DNA of 64,000 nt from the NCBI RefSeq assembly GCF_030580955.1, contig NZ_JAUQON010000001.1, forward strand, positions 830,193 through 894,192. The letters run 5' to 3'. Both the position numbers and the translations under genes were made by a program. This DNA comes from Hymenobacter convexus. Lineage in GTDB: Bacteria; Bacteroidota; Bacteroidia; Cytophagales; Hymenobacteraceae. Below, piece by piece: positions 1 through 8,086 of the stretch. The notes beneath the pieces are model-generated. The model saw nothing but the letters and a program-made list of their open reading frames with translations, did not search any database and was not told where the DNA came from. Numbering within the stretch: the first letter of the stretch is position 1; each line of letters starts with the position of its first letter.

Positions 1-52
1 AGGCCGTGAGCAGCGCGGCCCGCGAAGGCGCGGCCGGAGTAGAATCAGACAT
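1..52 (-). CDS. N-terminal fragment of an unidentified leftward gene (partial)
   Basis: Reading leftward from an ATG at 52-50, an open frame runs off the window edge and begins MSDSTPAAPSRAALLTA. A leftward TAnnTTTG element (TAGTTTTG, complement of 74-81) lies about 21 bases upstream, which fits a Bacteroidota promoter. Only 17 residues are visible, so no family can be named; the Ser/Pro/Ala-rich start followed by a hydrophobic turn is compatible with a flexible cytoplasmic tail before a membrane segment, but this is speculative. Confidence 0.4.
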   Translation of the reverse strand, partial: MSDSTPAAPSRAALLTA

Positions 53-108
53 GGGAATCGTAAGGAATGGCTGCAAAACTACGAGGGGAAGAAAGGGCAG
101 AATAAACG

Positions 109-203
109 GTCATGCTGAGCGCAGTCGAAGCATCTCTACCGCTTCGTTGCAATAGTCTTGATTAGTTGCACAGTAGAGATGCTTCGACTGCGCTCAGCAT
201 GAC
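109..203. repeat. Family A intergenic inverted repeat, copy 1
   Basis: The left arm starts GTCATGCTGAGCGCAGTCGA and the right arm ends with its exact complement GCTCAGCATGAC. The arms continue inward through GAAGCATCTCTACC-like sequence around a non-conserved loop of about 30 bases. It lies between the divergent partial gene and the M1 peptidase gene. Confidence 0.9.
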
Positions 204-257
204 GGCCTGATTTTTTCGGTTCCAGCCGGGCCGGGCGCTTATTTCTGCCGCCCGTTG

Positions 258-265
258 TTGCTTTG
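258..265 (+). promoter_or_regulatory. Probable -7 promoter element of the M1 peptidase gene
   Basis: TTGCTTTG matches the Bacteroidota TAnnTTTG element at seven of eight positions counting the free ones, and ends 4 bases before the ATG at 270. The transcript would therefore be essentially leaderless. Confidence 0.4.
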
Positions 266-269
266 TGTC

Positions 270-1934
270 ATGAAGAAGAAACTCCTTTTGGTGCTGCTCT
301 TGCTGGCGGGCGCGCTCCGGCCGGCCACCGCGCAGCTCCTGCAGCCCAAGCCCGCCGCTTACACCCGCGCCGACTCGCTGCGCGGCGGCAACGGCCCGCT
401 CCGCGCCTGCTACGACCTCAACTACTACCACCTCGACGTGAAGATGGACCCGGCCCAGCGCTTCATCAGCGGCTCCAACCTCTTCCGTTTCACCGCCACG
501 CAGGATTTCACGCGGCTGCAGTTCGACCTCTTTGCCAATCTAAAAGTGGAGAAGGTGCTCTACAAAGGCAAGGATGTACCCTTCACCCGCGAAGCCAACG
601 CGGTGTTCGTCACCTTCCCCAAAACCATTGCCAAGGGCAGCCGCGACGAGTTCACGGTGCAGTACTCCGGCAACCCCACGGTGGCTAAAAAAGCCCCTTG
701 GGACGGCGGTATGGTTTTCACGCAGGATGCCGCCGGCAAGCCCTGGGTGGCCACTGCCTGCCAGGGCACGGGCGCCAGTATCTGGTGGCCCACTAAAGAC
801 CAGCAGGCCGACGAGGTGGACTCCATGCTCATCAGCATCAGCGTGCCCAACGGCCTGAAGGACGTTTCGAACGGCCGCCTGCGCAAAACCACCAAGCTGA
901 AAGATGGCTATACCCGCTTCGACTGGGCCGTGCGCAACCCCATCAACAACTACGACGTGGCGCTGAACGTGGGCGACTACCAGCACTTCTCGGATTTCTA
1001 TCAGGGCGAGAAAGGGCCGCTCACGCTTGACTATTGGGTTTTGCCCGAGAACCTGGCCAAAGCCAAAAGTCAGTTCGCCGCCAACGTGAAGCCCATGCTG
1101 AAATCGATGGAAGCCTGGTTTGGCCCTTACCCATGGTACCAGGATGGCTACAAATTGGTGGATGCACCGCACCTCGGCATGGAGCACCAGAGCGCCGTGG
1201 CCTACGGCAACAAATACCAGAACGGCTACCTCGGCCGCGACCGCAGTAACACCGGCTGGGGCACCAAATGGGACTTCATCATCATCCACGAAAGCGGCCA
1301 CGAGTGGTTCGGCAACAACATCACCACGAAGGACATTGCCGATATGTGGGTGCACGAAAGCTTCACCACCTACTCCGAAGCCCTGTTCGTGGAAACCCAA
1401 TTCGGCAAAACTGCCGGCCAGGAATACATCCACGGCCAGCGCCGCAATATCCAGAACGATGAGCCCATCATCGGCCCCTACGGCGTGAACAAGGAAGGCT
1501 CGGGCGATATGTACGACAAGGGCAGCGCCATGCTCAACACCCTGCGCATTGTGCTGAACGACGACGCCAAGTGGCGCCAAATCCTGCGCGGCCTCTCCAG
1601 CACCTTCTACCACCAGACCGTCACCGGCCAGCAAATCATCGACTACATCAACCGCGAAAGCGGCCGGGATTTCACCAAAATATTCGACCAATACCTGCGC
1701 CACGCCAGCATCCCCACGCTGGAAATCCGCTTCGAAGATGGCAAAACCTTGGCCCGTTGGGTGAGCGAGGTGGAGAAGTTTGATATGCCGGTGCGCGTGC
1801 GGCTGAAAGGCGGCGAGTACCAGTTCATCAAGCCCACCGCCCGTTGGGCAGAGATGAAGGAGCTGGCCGGCGCTACCCGCGAAACGCTGGAAGTCGACAC
1901 CTTCAACTACTACATCGGCGTGCTGGTTGACTGA
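270..1934 (+). CDS. M1 family zinc metallopeptidase, secreted
   Basis: Predicted aminopeptidase of the M1 (gluzincin) family, 554 residues. The start at 270 (MKKKLLLVLLLLAG) is preferred over the in-frame ATG at 255 because it opens a clean Sec signal peptide ending near ATAQ. Residues 340-344 form the zinc motif HESGH, and Glu363 in WVHESF sits 18 residues after the second His, as the family requires. The exopeptidase signature region LGMEHQSAVAYGN lies upstream (about 308-320), in a GxMEN-like position. The protein ends about where domain III begins in longer M1 enzymes, which is common for Bacteroidota secreted versions. Likely periplasmic peptide degradation; substrate unknown. A second, unrelated-in-detail M1 gene lies at 26632-28494. 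Confidence 0.9.
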   Translation: MKKKLLLVLLLLAGALRPATAQLLQPKPAAYTRADSLRGGNGPLRACYDLNYYHLDVKMDPAQRFISGSNLFRFTATQDFTRLQFDLFANLKVEKVLYKGKDVPFTREANAVFVTFPKTIAKGSRDEFTVQYSGNPTVAKKAPWDGGMVFTQDAAGKPWVATACQGTGASIWWPTKDQQADEVDSMLISISVPNGLKDVSNGRLRKTTKLKDGYTRFDWAVRNPINNYDVALNVGDYQHFSDFYQGEKGPLTLDYWVLPENLAKAKSQFAANVKPMLKSMEAWFGPYPWYQDGYKLVDAPHLGMEHQSAVAYGNKYQNGYLGRDRSNTGWGTKWDFIIIHESGHEWFGNNITTKDIADMWVHESFTTYSEALFVETQFGKTAGQEYIHGQRRNIQNDEPIIGPYGVNKEGSGDMYDKGSAMLNTLRIVLNDDAKWRQILRGLSSTFYHQTVTGQQIIDYINRESGRDFTKIFDQYLRHASIPTLEIRFEDGKTLARWVSEVEKFDMPVRVRLKGGEYQFIKPTARWAEMKELAGATRETLEVDTFNYYIGVLVD

Positions 1935-2011
1935 TGTAGCATGGACTCTGCGAGTCCGCGCATCGTTAGGGCCGCCTCGCCCGGGCGCGGACTCGCAGAG
2001 TCCACGCTACA
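1935..2011. repeat. Family B inverted repeat (GTAGC..GGACTC..), full hairpin
   Basis: The left arm at 1935-1961 (TGTAGCATGGACTCTGCGAG...) and the right arm at 1985-2011 (...CTCGCAGAGTCCACGCTACA) are complementary with one or two mismatches. The hairpin begins directly after the M1 stop codon, so it may end that transcript although no T-run follows. Shorter relatives occur at 15498, 28532 and 33921. Confidence 0.8.
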
Positions 2012-2080
2012 AAAAACCACCGCACCCGCCGCCGCTGTGCCGTACCTTCGCCCGAGCGTACAATCATCGAATACTTCCTC

Positions 2081-3487
2081 ATGAATCAATACGACGTCAC
2101 CGTCATCGGCTCCGGCCCGGGCGGCTATGTAGCGGCCATCCGCTGCGCCCAGCTCGGCCTCAAAACGGCCCTCATCGAGAAATACCCCACCCTGGGCGGC
2201 ACCTGCCTCAACGTGGGCTGCATCCCCAGCAAGGCCCTGCTCGACTCGTCCGAGCACTACCACAACGCCCATTCGGTGTTTGCTGAGCACGGCATCGGGC
2301 TGGAAAACCTGACCGTCGACATGAACCGCATGATTGACCGCAAGGCCGGCGTGGTAAAGGCCAACGTGGACGGCATTGCCTACCTTATGAAGAAGAACAA
2401 AATCGACGTCATCACCGGCGTGGGCTCGTTCATCGACAAAACGCACATCAGCATCGCGCCCACCGCCGGCGGCGAGGCCCAGCAGATTGAAACCAAAAAC
2501 GTCATCATCGCCACCGGCTCCAAGCCCACGGTGCTGCCGTTCATCGCCCAGGACAAGGAGCGCATCATCACCAGCACCGAGGCCCTGAACATCCGCGAAG
2601 TGCCCCGGCACATGATTGTGATTGGCGGCGGCGTAATTGGCCTTGAAATGGCTTCCGTGTACGCCCGCCTCGGCGCGAAAGTCTCGGTCATTGAATTCCT
2701 CGATTCGCTCATCCCGACCATGGACCGTGGCTTGGGTAAGGAGCTGAAGCGCGTGCTGGGCAAAATCGGCATCGAGTTTTTCCTGAGCCACAAAGTGACC
2801 GGCGCCACCCGCGAGGGCGACAGCGTGACCGTGACCGCCACCAACCCGAAAGGCGAGGAGGTGAAATTCGAAGGCGACTACTGCCTCGTGGCCGTGGGCC
2901 GCGTGCCCTACACTGCCGGCCTCAACCTGGAAGCCGCGGGCGTGGAAATGGAAGAGCGCGGCCGCATTAAGGTCGATGCCCACCTGCAAACCAACGTGCC
3001 CGGCATCTACGCCATCGGCGACGTGATTCGCGGCGCCATGCTGGCCCACAAGGCCGAAGAAGAAGGCGTGTTTGTGGCCGAAACCATCGTGGGCCAGAAG
3101 CCGCACATCAACTACCTGCTCATCCCCGGCGTGGTGTACACCTGGCCCGAAGTGGCCGGCGTGGGCTATACCGAAGAGCAGCTCAAGGAGCAGGGTAAGG
3201 CCTACAAAATCGGCAGCTTTCCCTTCAAAGCCAGCGGCCGGGCCCGCGCCAGCGGCGACACCGACGGCTTCGTGAAAGTGCTGGCCGACAAAACCACCGA
3301 CGAAATCCTGGGCGTGCACATGATTGGGCCGCGCATCGCCGACCTCATCGCCGAAGCCGTGACCGCCATGGAGTTCCGCGCCTCCGCCGAGGACGTGGCC
3401 CGCATGAGCCACTCGCACCCCACCTACGCCGAGGCCATGAAAGAGGCTTGCCTGGCGGCGACGGAGAACCGGGCCATCCACATGTAA
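2081..3487 (+). CDS. lpdA: Dihydrolipoyl dehydrogenase (E3)
   Basis: Flavoprotein disulfide reductase of 468 residues that reoxidises dihydrolipoamide in 2-oxoacid dehydrogenase complexes and the glycine cleavage system. Visible features are the N-terminal FAD motif GSGPGGYVAA (10-19), the redox pair in GGTCLNVGCIPSK (Cys42 and Cys47), the NAD-binding motif VIGGGVIGLEMASVYARLGA near the middle, the second FAD motif YAIGDV, and the C-terminal His-Glu catalytic pair in HPTYAEAMKEA (His446, Glu451). Length and motif order are exactly those of LpdA. It stands alone here, not beside E1/E2 genes, so it may serve several complexes. A strong intrinsic terminator follows at 3510-3550. Cytoplasmic. Confidence 0.97.
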   Translation: MNQYDVTVIGSGPGGYVAAIRCAQLGLKTALIEKYPTLGGTCLNVGCIPSKALLDSSEHYHNAHSVFAEHGIGLENLTVDMNRMIDRKAGVVKANVDGIAYLMKKNKIDVITGVGSFIDKTHISIAPTAGGEAQQIETKNVIIATGSKPTVLPFIAQDKERIITSTEALNIREVPRHMIVIGGGVIGLEMASVYARLGAKVSVIEFLDSLIPTMDRGLGKELKRVLGKIGIEFFLSHKVTGATREGDSVTVTATNPKGEEVKFEGDYCLVAVGRVPYTAGLNLEAAGVEMEERGRIKVDAHLQTNVPGIYAIGDVIRGAMLAHKAEEEGVFVAETIVGQKPHINYLLIPGVVYTWPEVAGVGYTEEQLKEQGKAYKIGSFPFKASGRARASGDTDGFVKVLADKTTDEILGVHMIGPRIADLIAEAVTAMEFRASAEDVARMSHSHPTYAEAMKEACLAATENRAIHM

Positions 3488-3509
3488 TGCCCATCTTCAT
3501 TTTAAAACA

Positions 3510-3550
3510 AACCGCCGTAGCTACCTTGGTCGCTACGGCGGTTCGTTTTT
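3510..3550 (+). terminator. Intrinsic terminator of lpdA
   Basis: A perfect 12-bp stem AACCGCCGTAGC / GCTACGGCGGTT is followed by CGTTTTT. The T-run ends exactly where the next open frame (3551) begins. Confidence 0.9.
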
Positions 3551-3781
3551 ATGACAGGGATAACTAAAATATTCTTAGCGTTGGCGCTATTCACCGCCAG
3601 CTTCGGTAGCTATCAATGGAACCGCTACCACAGTACACAATGTGAGCCGTGTTTGGCCAAATCGAAGCCGTGCCCGCTCTGTCCTTCCGAATATGCCAAG
3701 CCGATAGCATTGGCTACTATTAGAACGGAAGCGTTTCTGCTGCTCTTTTGGGCAGTGGCTCGGCGCAAACGCAAGTTTTGA
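3551..3781 (+). CDS. Small membrane protein with two CxxC motifs, unknown function
   Basis: Open frame of 76 residues. It has an N-terminal hydrophobic segment (about 5-22, KIFLALALFTASFGSYQW), a short loop with CEPC and CPLC motifs spaced like a zinc ribbon or disulfide pair (about 32-44), a second hydrophobic segment (about 54-69), and a basic tail RRKRKF. Two membrane spans with the Cys loop outside would follow the positive-inside rule. No family is recognised. The oddity is that ATG abuts the poly-T of the lpdA terminator, leaving no room for a promoter or ribosome site, so translation would depend on read-through or a start within the hairpin. It is followed by a terminator at 3806-3845. 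Moderate confidence that it is a gene. Confidence 0.5.
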   Translation: MTGITKIFLALALFTASFGSYQWNRYHSTQCEPCLAKSKPCPLCPSEYAKPIALATIRTEAFLLLFWAVARRKRKF

Positions 3782-3805
3782 TTTTCTGCCCTGCACCAGA
3801 AATGC

Positions 3806-3845
3806 AAAAAGAGGCTGAAGCTATAGGAGTTTCAGCCTCTTTTTG
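3806..3845. terminator. Bidirectional intrinsic terminator between convergent genes
   Basis: AAAAAGAGGCTGAAGCTATAGGAGTTTCAGCCTCTTTTT forms a stem of about 13 bp with A and T runs on both sides. It separates the small membrane gene (rightward) from the SnoaL-like gene (leftward). Confidence 0.85.
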
Positions 3846-3926
3846 CATCAGAACATTGTTTTTAGCTGCCTATCGCCTCCCAAGCAACGTCAGCGGCTTC
3901 TGGACGCCCGCCACACAAACCTTCCC

Positions 3927-4439
3927 TCAGTGGTCGTAGCTCACGACGCGGGTGATTTTCCAGGTGCCGGCCTGCTGCTGCCATATCATCACGAACTTGG
4001 AGTTGCCGCAGTCGTTGCGGCCGTTTTCGACGTGGCAGAAGCGTTGCGTGGCAATGTGCAAGGCCCCGTAGTTTTTCACGGGGTACACCTCCAGGGTGCC
4101 CGGCACCAGCGTGCGGGCGATGTCGGGGCTTTGAGCAAACAGGCGGGTGAAGCCTTCTTGGGTCTGGGCAAAGTTGCTCAGGCCGCCTTTGTCGTGGTAA
4201 AACTCTACGTTATCGGCGAAGTAGGCCATGAGCTTGTTCACATCGTGGGCATTGAAGGCAGCAAACATTTCCGTGTCCAGCCGGGCCACCGTTTGGTATA
4301 GCTCGTCCTTGACGACCGGTTCCGAAGCGGGGGTGGTGGTTGGCGGGGGCAGCCCGGCCTTACGCGGGGTGCTTTGAGCGCGGGCGGTGGCGCCGGTAAA
4401 GGCCGAAAGCAATAAGAGCAGGGCGAGGATGCGACGCAT
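3927..4439 (-). CDS. Secreted SnoaL/NTF2-like (DUF4440-type) protein
   Basis: A 170-residue protein with a signal peptide (MRRILALLLLLSAFTG... cleaved near ARAQ), a Pro/Thr linker, then an NTF2-like fold. The signature is an N-terminal helix ARLDTEMFAAFNAHDVNKLM followed by YFADNVEFYHDKGG and a C-terminal strand WKITRVVSYDH. This is the pattern of nuclear-transport-factor-2-like cone domains, which bind small hydrophobic ligands or act as simple enzymes; the specific role is unknown. It is probably periplasmic. It stands as a single gene, divergent from the YdeI-like gene. Confidence 0.75.
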   Translation of the reverse strand: MRRILALLLLLSAFTGATARAQSTPRKAGLPPPTTTPASEPVVKDELYQTVARLDTEMFAAFNAHDVNKLMAYFADNVEFYHDKGGLSNFAQTQEGFTRLFAQSPDIARTLVPGTLEVYPVKNYGALHIATQRFCHVENGRNDCGNSKFVMIWQQQAGTWKITRVVSYDH

Positions 4440-4551
4440 AAAAGATGGTAATTGTCGGACTAAATATAGCCGCGCCTGCCGGCTGTAAACAGAAAATAGA
4501 CATCTTGCATTGCCACTCCCACCGGCCGCTTCTGCCCATACAACTCCTCCA

Positions 4552-5139
4552 ATGCCCAGCCCCGACGCTCACCCCCAGTTCCAGCCCGCCAGCCGCGCCG
4601 AGTGGCGGCAATGGCTGGCCGCGCACCACGCCAGCGCCCCCGGCGTATGGCTGGTGTACGGCAAAAAAGGCAGCGGCCTGCCCAGCCTGAGCTACGCCGA
4701 AGCCGTGGAGGAAGCCCTCTGTTTCGGCTGGATTGACTCGCACCCGCGCAAGCTCGATGCCGCACGGTCGCAGCAGCTTTACACGCCGCGCCGGCCCCGC
4801 AGCGGCTGGAGCAAGGTGAACAAGGAGCGGCTGGCGCGCCTCGAAGCCGCCGGCCAGCTCATGCCCGCTGGCCGCGCCGCCATTGCCCGCGCCAAGCAGA
4901 ACGGTGCTTGGGAAAGCCTCGACGCCGCCGAAGCCGGTGAGGTGCCCGAGGACCTGGCCGCTGCTTTGGCGACTAATGAGGCCGCGCAAGCCAGTTTCGC
5001 CGCCTTCTCGCCCTCCGCCCGCAAGCAGATTCTGACCTGGGTACTAAGCGCCAAGCAGCCCGAAACCCGCGCCCGCCGCGTGGCCGAAACCGTGCGCATG
5101 GCGGCGCTGGGCAAGCGGGCGAATTTCGACCGGGAATAA
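4552..5139 (+). CDS. YdeI/OmdA-type protein
   Basis: Start taken at 4552 (MPSPDAHPQFQPAS) rather than 4510, because the extra 14 residues are low-complexity and the family begins with a residue pattern such as FQPASRAEWRQWLAAHH. The 195-residue protein shows the family marks SYAEAVEEALCFGWIDSHPRKLD and YTPRRPRSGWSKVNKERLARL, plus a C-terminal helical half (FSPSARKQILTWVLSAKQPETRARRVAE) typical of the bacteriocin-protection/OmdA domain. Biochemical function is not established; some relatives affect sensitivity to peptides. Cytoplasmic, no signal peptide. Confidence 0.8.
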   Translation: MPSPDAHPQFQPASRAEWRQWLAAHHASAPGVWLVYGKKGSGLPSLSYAEAVEEALCFGWIDSHPRKLDAARSQQLYTPRRPRSGWSKVNKERLARLEAAGQLMPAGRAAIARAKQNGAWESLDAAEAGEVPEDLAAALATNEAAQASFAAFSPSARKQILTWVLSAKQPETRARRVAETVRMAALGKRANFDRE

Positions 5140-5170
5140 CCAAAACCCCTGAAACCGTGCGGTACGGGGC

Positions 5171-6016
5171 TTACTTGAGCACGTCCTTAAGCTCTTTCAA
5201 CCGGAATTGTTGGTCCGCGGCGATGAACTCGCGCATCATGGCGGCGTGGCCCGCACCCACCAGCACCAGCGCCTTGCCGTCCGGGGCCGTCATATTTTTC
5301 TGCACCAACGAATACATGTATAGGTTGCGTCGGTACCACTCCGACACCAGGAACGCGCCCGCGAAATTATCGGGGTTGCCGGCCCGGTTGAGGATTTCGA
5401 GGTAGAGGCCCTTGTTCCGGGCCAACTCCCCGGGGCTGTTGGCGTCGAGCAGCAGCTGCGTGAGGCTGTAGGTTTCGAGCTTCTGATTCTGGCTGGTTTC
5501 GTATTGCTTGATGGCATCCTGCGACTTTTGCAGCAAGGCCGTCTGCTTGGCCGTCTGCATGGCCTTCAGCACGCTGTCGAACGGGAAGGTGGTTTTGGTG
5601 TAGTCGAGGGCGTAAACCCGGGTGAGACGGGCCTTTTTGCCCGCCCGGAAAGCGAGCTGCACAATTTCATTTTTCAGAAAGAAATTCTGGCGCTTCGCGG
5701 GGTAGGTGGTGCTCACGAACGACTCGTAGCTGCCGCCGAGGTAGGCGGTGTAGAGCTTGTCCAGCTCCGGCTGCTCATCCCAGGGCCACTCCACGAAGAT
5801 TTTATCGGGGTGAAAAACGTTGATTTTTTGGGCGATGGTTTCCAGCTCCGCCTGCACCTTGGGGGTCATCACGTCGAAGGTCTTGGTTTTGGCGACGTCC
5901 GCGCCGGGGTTGTGAAAGTGGAAGGTGCCCAGCAGCAGAATGTCGCTGGGCCGGGTTTGGGCCGCGCCGGTAGCCGCAGCGAGGCAGGCGAGCAGCAAAA
6001 AGAAAACGTGTTTCAT
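5171..6016 (-). CDS. DUF5694 family secreted protein
   Basis: The start at 6016 (MKHVFFLLLACLAAATGAAQ) gives a signal peptide and 281 residues; the longer frame to 6136 has an Arg/Gly/Pro-rich, non-signal extension and is rejected. The body opens with ILLLGTFHFHNPGAD, contains KIFVEWPWDEQPELD, and near the C-terminus has LVLVGAGHAAMMREFI, which together are the conserved blocks of DUF5694, a family resembling the TraB/GumN hydrolase-like fold (a GTFHFxxP start and a GxGH late motif). Enzymatic activity is unproven. Its stop lies 31 bases from the end of the convergent YdeI-like gene. Confidence 0.75.
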   Translation of the reverse strand: MKHVFFLLLACLAAATGAAQTRPSDILLLGTFHFHNPGADVAKTKTFDVMTPKVQAELETIAQKINVFHPDKIFVEWPWDEQPELDKLYTAYLGGSYESFVSTTYPAKRQNFFLKNEIVQLAFRAGKKARLTRVYALDYTKTTFPFDSVLKAMQTAKQTALLQKSQDAIKQYETSQNQKLETYSLTQLLLDANSPGELARNKGLYLEILNRAGNPDNFAGAFLVSEWYRRNLYMYSLVQKNMTAPDGKALVLVGAGHAAMMREFIAADQQFRLKELKDVLK

Positions 6017-6158
6017 GGGGCAGTGAAAAGGAAGGAGGAAATGGGGGGCGCGGCTGCGGGCAAAACTATTGCGCCGGGCAAACAGTCTTCCGGGGCCAAA
6101 CCTACCGCCTGGGCCGGTAAATGCCGCAACGCGCAACCCGGTTGCTTTGCCCAGTAAA

Positions 6159-6166
6159 TACTTTTG
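6159..6166 (+). promoter_or_regulatory. Consensus -7 promoter element (TACTTTTG), leaderless context
   Basis: TACTTTTG matches TAnnTTTG exactly and ends 5 bases before the ATG at 6172. Transcription would start at or next to the start codon. Confidence 0.6.
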
Positions 6167-6171
6167 TCCTT

Positions 6172-7305
6172 ATGCTCTCCGAACCCACCTACCTCACGGC
6201 CCGCATGGCGGCCCCCATGGTCGAAGCCCACTTTGCGCGGCACCGCGCCGCCAGTGTGGAGGACGAAAAGCGCCTGGCCTCGCCGCCCGAAGCGCAGTGG
6301 GTGGAAGCCGTGATTGACGTGGCGTTCTGGGCCAGCCTGGGGCGTGAGGAAGGCTACTCGCCGCGCATCTCGCTGGCGCTGCTGCCGCTGGAGCAGGCCC
6401 GGCAGCCGCTGGTATTTGGCCAGCGCCGCCGCCTCACGCCCGCCAACCTGCTCAAACTGGCGCCCGCCGTGGAGCAGCCCGGCCTGCACCTGGGCGTGTG
6501 GCACGACGCCGACGGCCTCTACGTGTGGGGCACGGCCACGCGGGTGCCGCCGCTGTGCTTCGTGCTCGAAGTGGTGGAGCCCGGCCTGCTGGTGGTGAAG
6601 CACCGACGCGCCGGCGGCTTCGGCAAGTTTGTGAACGTAGCCGTGCTCCGCGGCGACCACCTCCAACTCATCGACGAAACCGACGGCGGCCTGAGCGACT
6701 GCGCGGCCCTGCGCGCCTTTTTGCCCGGCCGCAGCCTGCCCGCGCCCGACACCGGCGAAACCGACAACGTGCTGCTGGAGCTGGCCGCCGCCATGCGCGC
6801 CCACGGCCGCGGCGGCCTGGTGCTGGTGGTGCCGCCTGGCTCGGAGCGGTGGCAAACCTCCATTGTGCAGCCCCTAAACTATCCCGTGGCCCCGGCCTAC
6901 ACCGGCATCCGGGCGGTGCAGCGGCCGGGGCAGTCCAGGCGCAAGTGGCAGGCCAGCCTGCGGCGCAACATCGGCATCGTGGGCGGCTTCACGGCCGTGG
7001 ACGGGGCCACGGTCATCACCCGTGAATACACGCTGCTGGCCTTCGGAGCCAAAGTAGCGCGGGCCGACACCAGCACGCCCGTCGAGCAAATGGTGCTCAC
7101 GGAGCCAGTGGTGGGCAGCGAGCCCCGGCACCTGCACCCGGCCCGCAACGGCGGCACCCGCCATCTGGCCGCCGCCCAGTTCGTGCACGACCAGCACGAC
7201 GCCATTGCGCTGGTCGCGTCGGTGGATGGGTTTTTCACGGTCTTCGCGTGGTCCGATGACTTGCAACTGGTCCATGCCCACCGCATCGACGTGCTGCTGC
7301 TGTGA
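6172..7305 (+). CDS. DACNV sensor-domain protein (diadenylate-cyclase-like fold)
   Basis: The start at 6172 (MLSEPTYLTARMAAPMVEAH) is chosen because a consensus promoter element sits five bases upstream. The 377-residue protein resembles the probable sensor domain DACNV: an N-terminal region with DVAFWASLGREEGYSPRISL and LTPANLLKLAPA, then a DisA_N-like region with GRGGLVLVVPPGSERWQ, and a C-terminal block ATVITREYTLLAFGAK, GGTRHLAAAQFVHDQHDAI resembling the DGA/RHR region of DAC domains. The catalytic DGA is not evident (VDGATVIT is closest) and RHR is replaced by TRHLA, so cyclic-di-AMP synthesis is uncertain. Ligand sensing is the likelier role. Cytoplasmic. Confidence 0.7.
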   Translation: MLSEPTYLTARMAAPMVEAHFARHRAASVEDEKRLASPPEAQWVEAVIDVAFWASLGREEGYSPRISLALLPLEQARQPLVFGQRRRLTPANLLKLAPAVEQPGLHLGVWHDADGLYVWGTATRVPPLCFVLEVVEPGLLVVKHRRAGGFGKFVNVAVLRGDHLQLIDETDGGLSDCAALRAFLPGRSLPAPDTGETDNVLLELAAAMRAHGRGGLVLVVPPGSERWQTSIVQPLNYPVAPAYTGIRAVQRPGQSRRKWQASLRRNIGIVGGFTAVDGATVITREYTLLAFGAKVARADTSTPVEQMVLTEPVVGSEPRHLHPARNGGTRHLAAAQFVHDQHDAIALVASVDGFFTVFAWSDDLQLVHAHRIDVLLL

Positions 7306-7310
7306 CGTAA

Positions 7311-7343
7311 AAAAGGCCGAAGCTCAACGAGCTTCGGCCTTTT
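7311..7343. terminator. Bidirectional intrinsic terminator
   Basis: A 15-bp perfect stem AAAAGGCCGAAGCTC / GAGCTTCGGCCTTTT with a 3-base loop lies between the convergent DACNV and DUF805 genes. Confidence 0.9.
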
Positions 7344-7364
7344 TGCCGATGGTTAAATCGTGGT

Positions 7365-7739
7365 TTAGTAGGCCAGCTCCATTGCTTTGGGGTCGGGGCC
7401 GTAGTCGTTGTCGCCCCGCGTGCCCTCGGTCACGTCGAGCACCAGCAGCCAGATGGCGCCCACCAGCGGCACCAGCGCAATGAGCAAAAACCAGCCGCTC
7501 TTGTTCACGTCGTGCAGCCGGCGTACCGACACCGCCAGCCCGGGCACAAGCAGGGCCAGCCCAAGCAGAATGGAAAGGACGCCCGTGCCCACTCCAACCG
7601 ACGAGCCCATCATGCCGTCGATGACCGCGGCGGCAATGCTGAGCAGGAACTGAAACAGCACGAACATCCAGTATTCCTTGCGGCGGGCGCGGCCGCTGAA
7701 CACGGCGTATTTCTTTAAGGCAAGTAAAAAATAATCCAT
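7365..7739 (-). CDS. DUF805 family membrane protein
   Basis: Start at 7739 (MDYFLLALKKYAVFSGRARR). The 124-residue protein has the family hallmark near the N-terminus, a short amphipathic helix then FSGRARRKEYWMFVLFQF, followed by three to four membrane segments. The conserved block SVRRLHDVNKSGWFLLIALVP is present, followed by the short C-terminal tail with GDNDYGPDP, which is also typical (GxNxYGPDP). Function is unknown for the family; it is an inner-membrane protein. It is a single leftward gene sharing a terminator with its convergent neighbour. Confidence 0.9.
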   Translation of the reverse strand: MDYFLLALKKYAVFSGRARRKEYWMFVLFQFLLSIAAAVIDGMMGSSVGVGTGVLSILLGLALLVPGLAVSVRRLHDVNKSGWFLLIALVPLVGAIWLLVLDVTEGTRGDNDYGPDPKAMELAY

Positions 7740-7760
7740 GGAAAAAATGAGGGTAGGCAT

Positions 7761-8086
7761 TTCCTACTCGTAAGGCTTTTCGGTGACGCCCCGTTTTTTC
7801 AAGTGGGTTCTGGACTCCACCCATCAGGCTTGGGCGAAGCCACGGTTGAGTGTCGGCGCCAGGCAAATGGCCCACAAGGTAATGAGTGAATGATGGGTGC
7901 CAAGACCCTGATTGGGGAAAATTTGATGCGGCCGTCGGGGGAACAGATGCCGGGTTGACGTGCCTATTCAACAGGTCCGATTCGCCGTTTGACCCGCGCT
8001 GGCTGCACAACTGCGGGCGTTGCTGCTGAGCGATATTTAAGTAGCTTAGCCCCCCCTTGCCTTCACTTCTTTCCAATTCCTGCCCA
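7761..8086. other. Intergenic region without an assigned gene
   Basis: This 326-base stretch lies between the divergent DUF805 and TPR genes. I see no RNA gene, no family A or B repeat and no convincing short coding frame. It must contain both promoters, but no TAnnTTTG match stands out. Confidence 0.5.

Noticed and set aside
540..1703. Long antisense frames under the M1 peptidase, lpdA, MscS and other genes
   Set aside because: They are long only because GC-rich codons avoid stops on the other strand; each lies opposite a gene with clear motifs.
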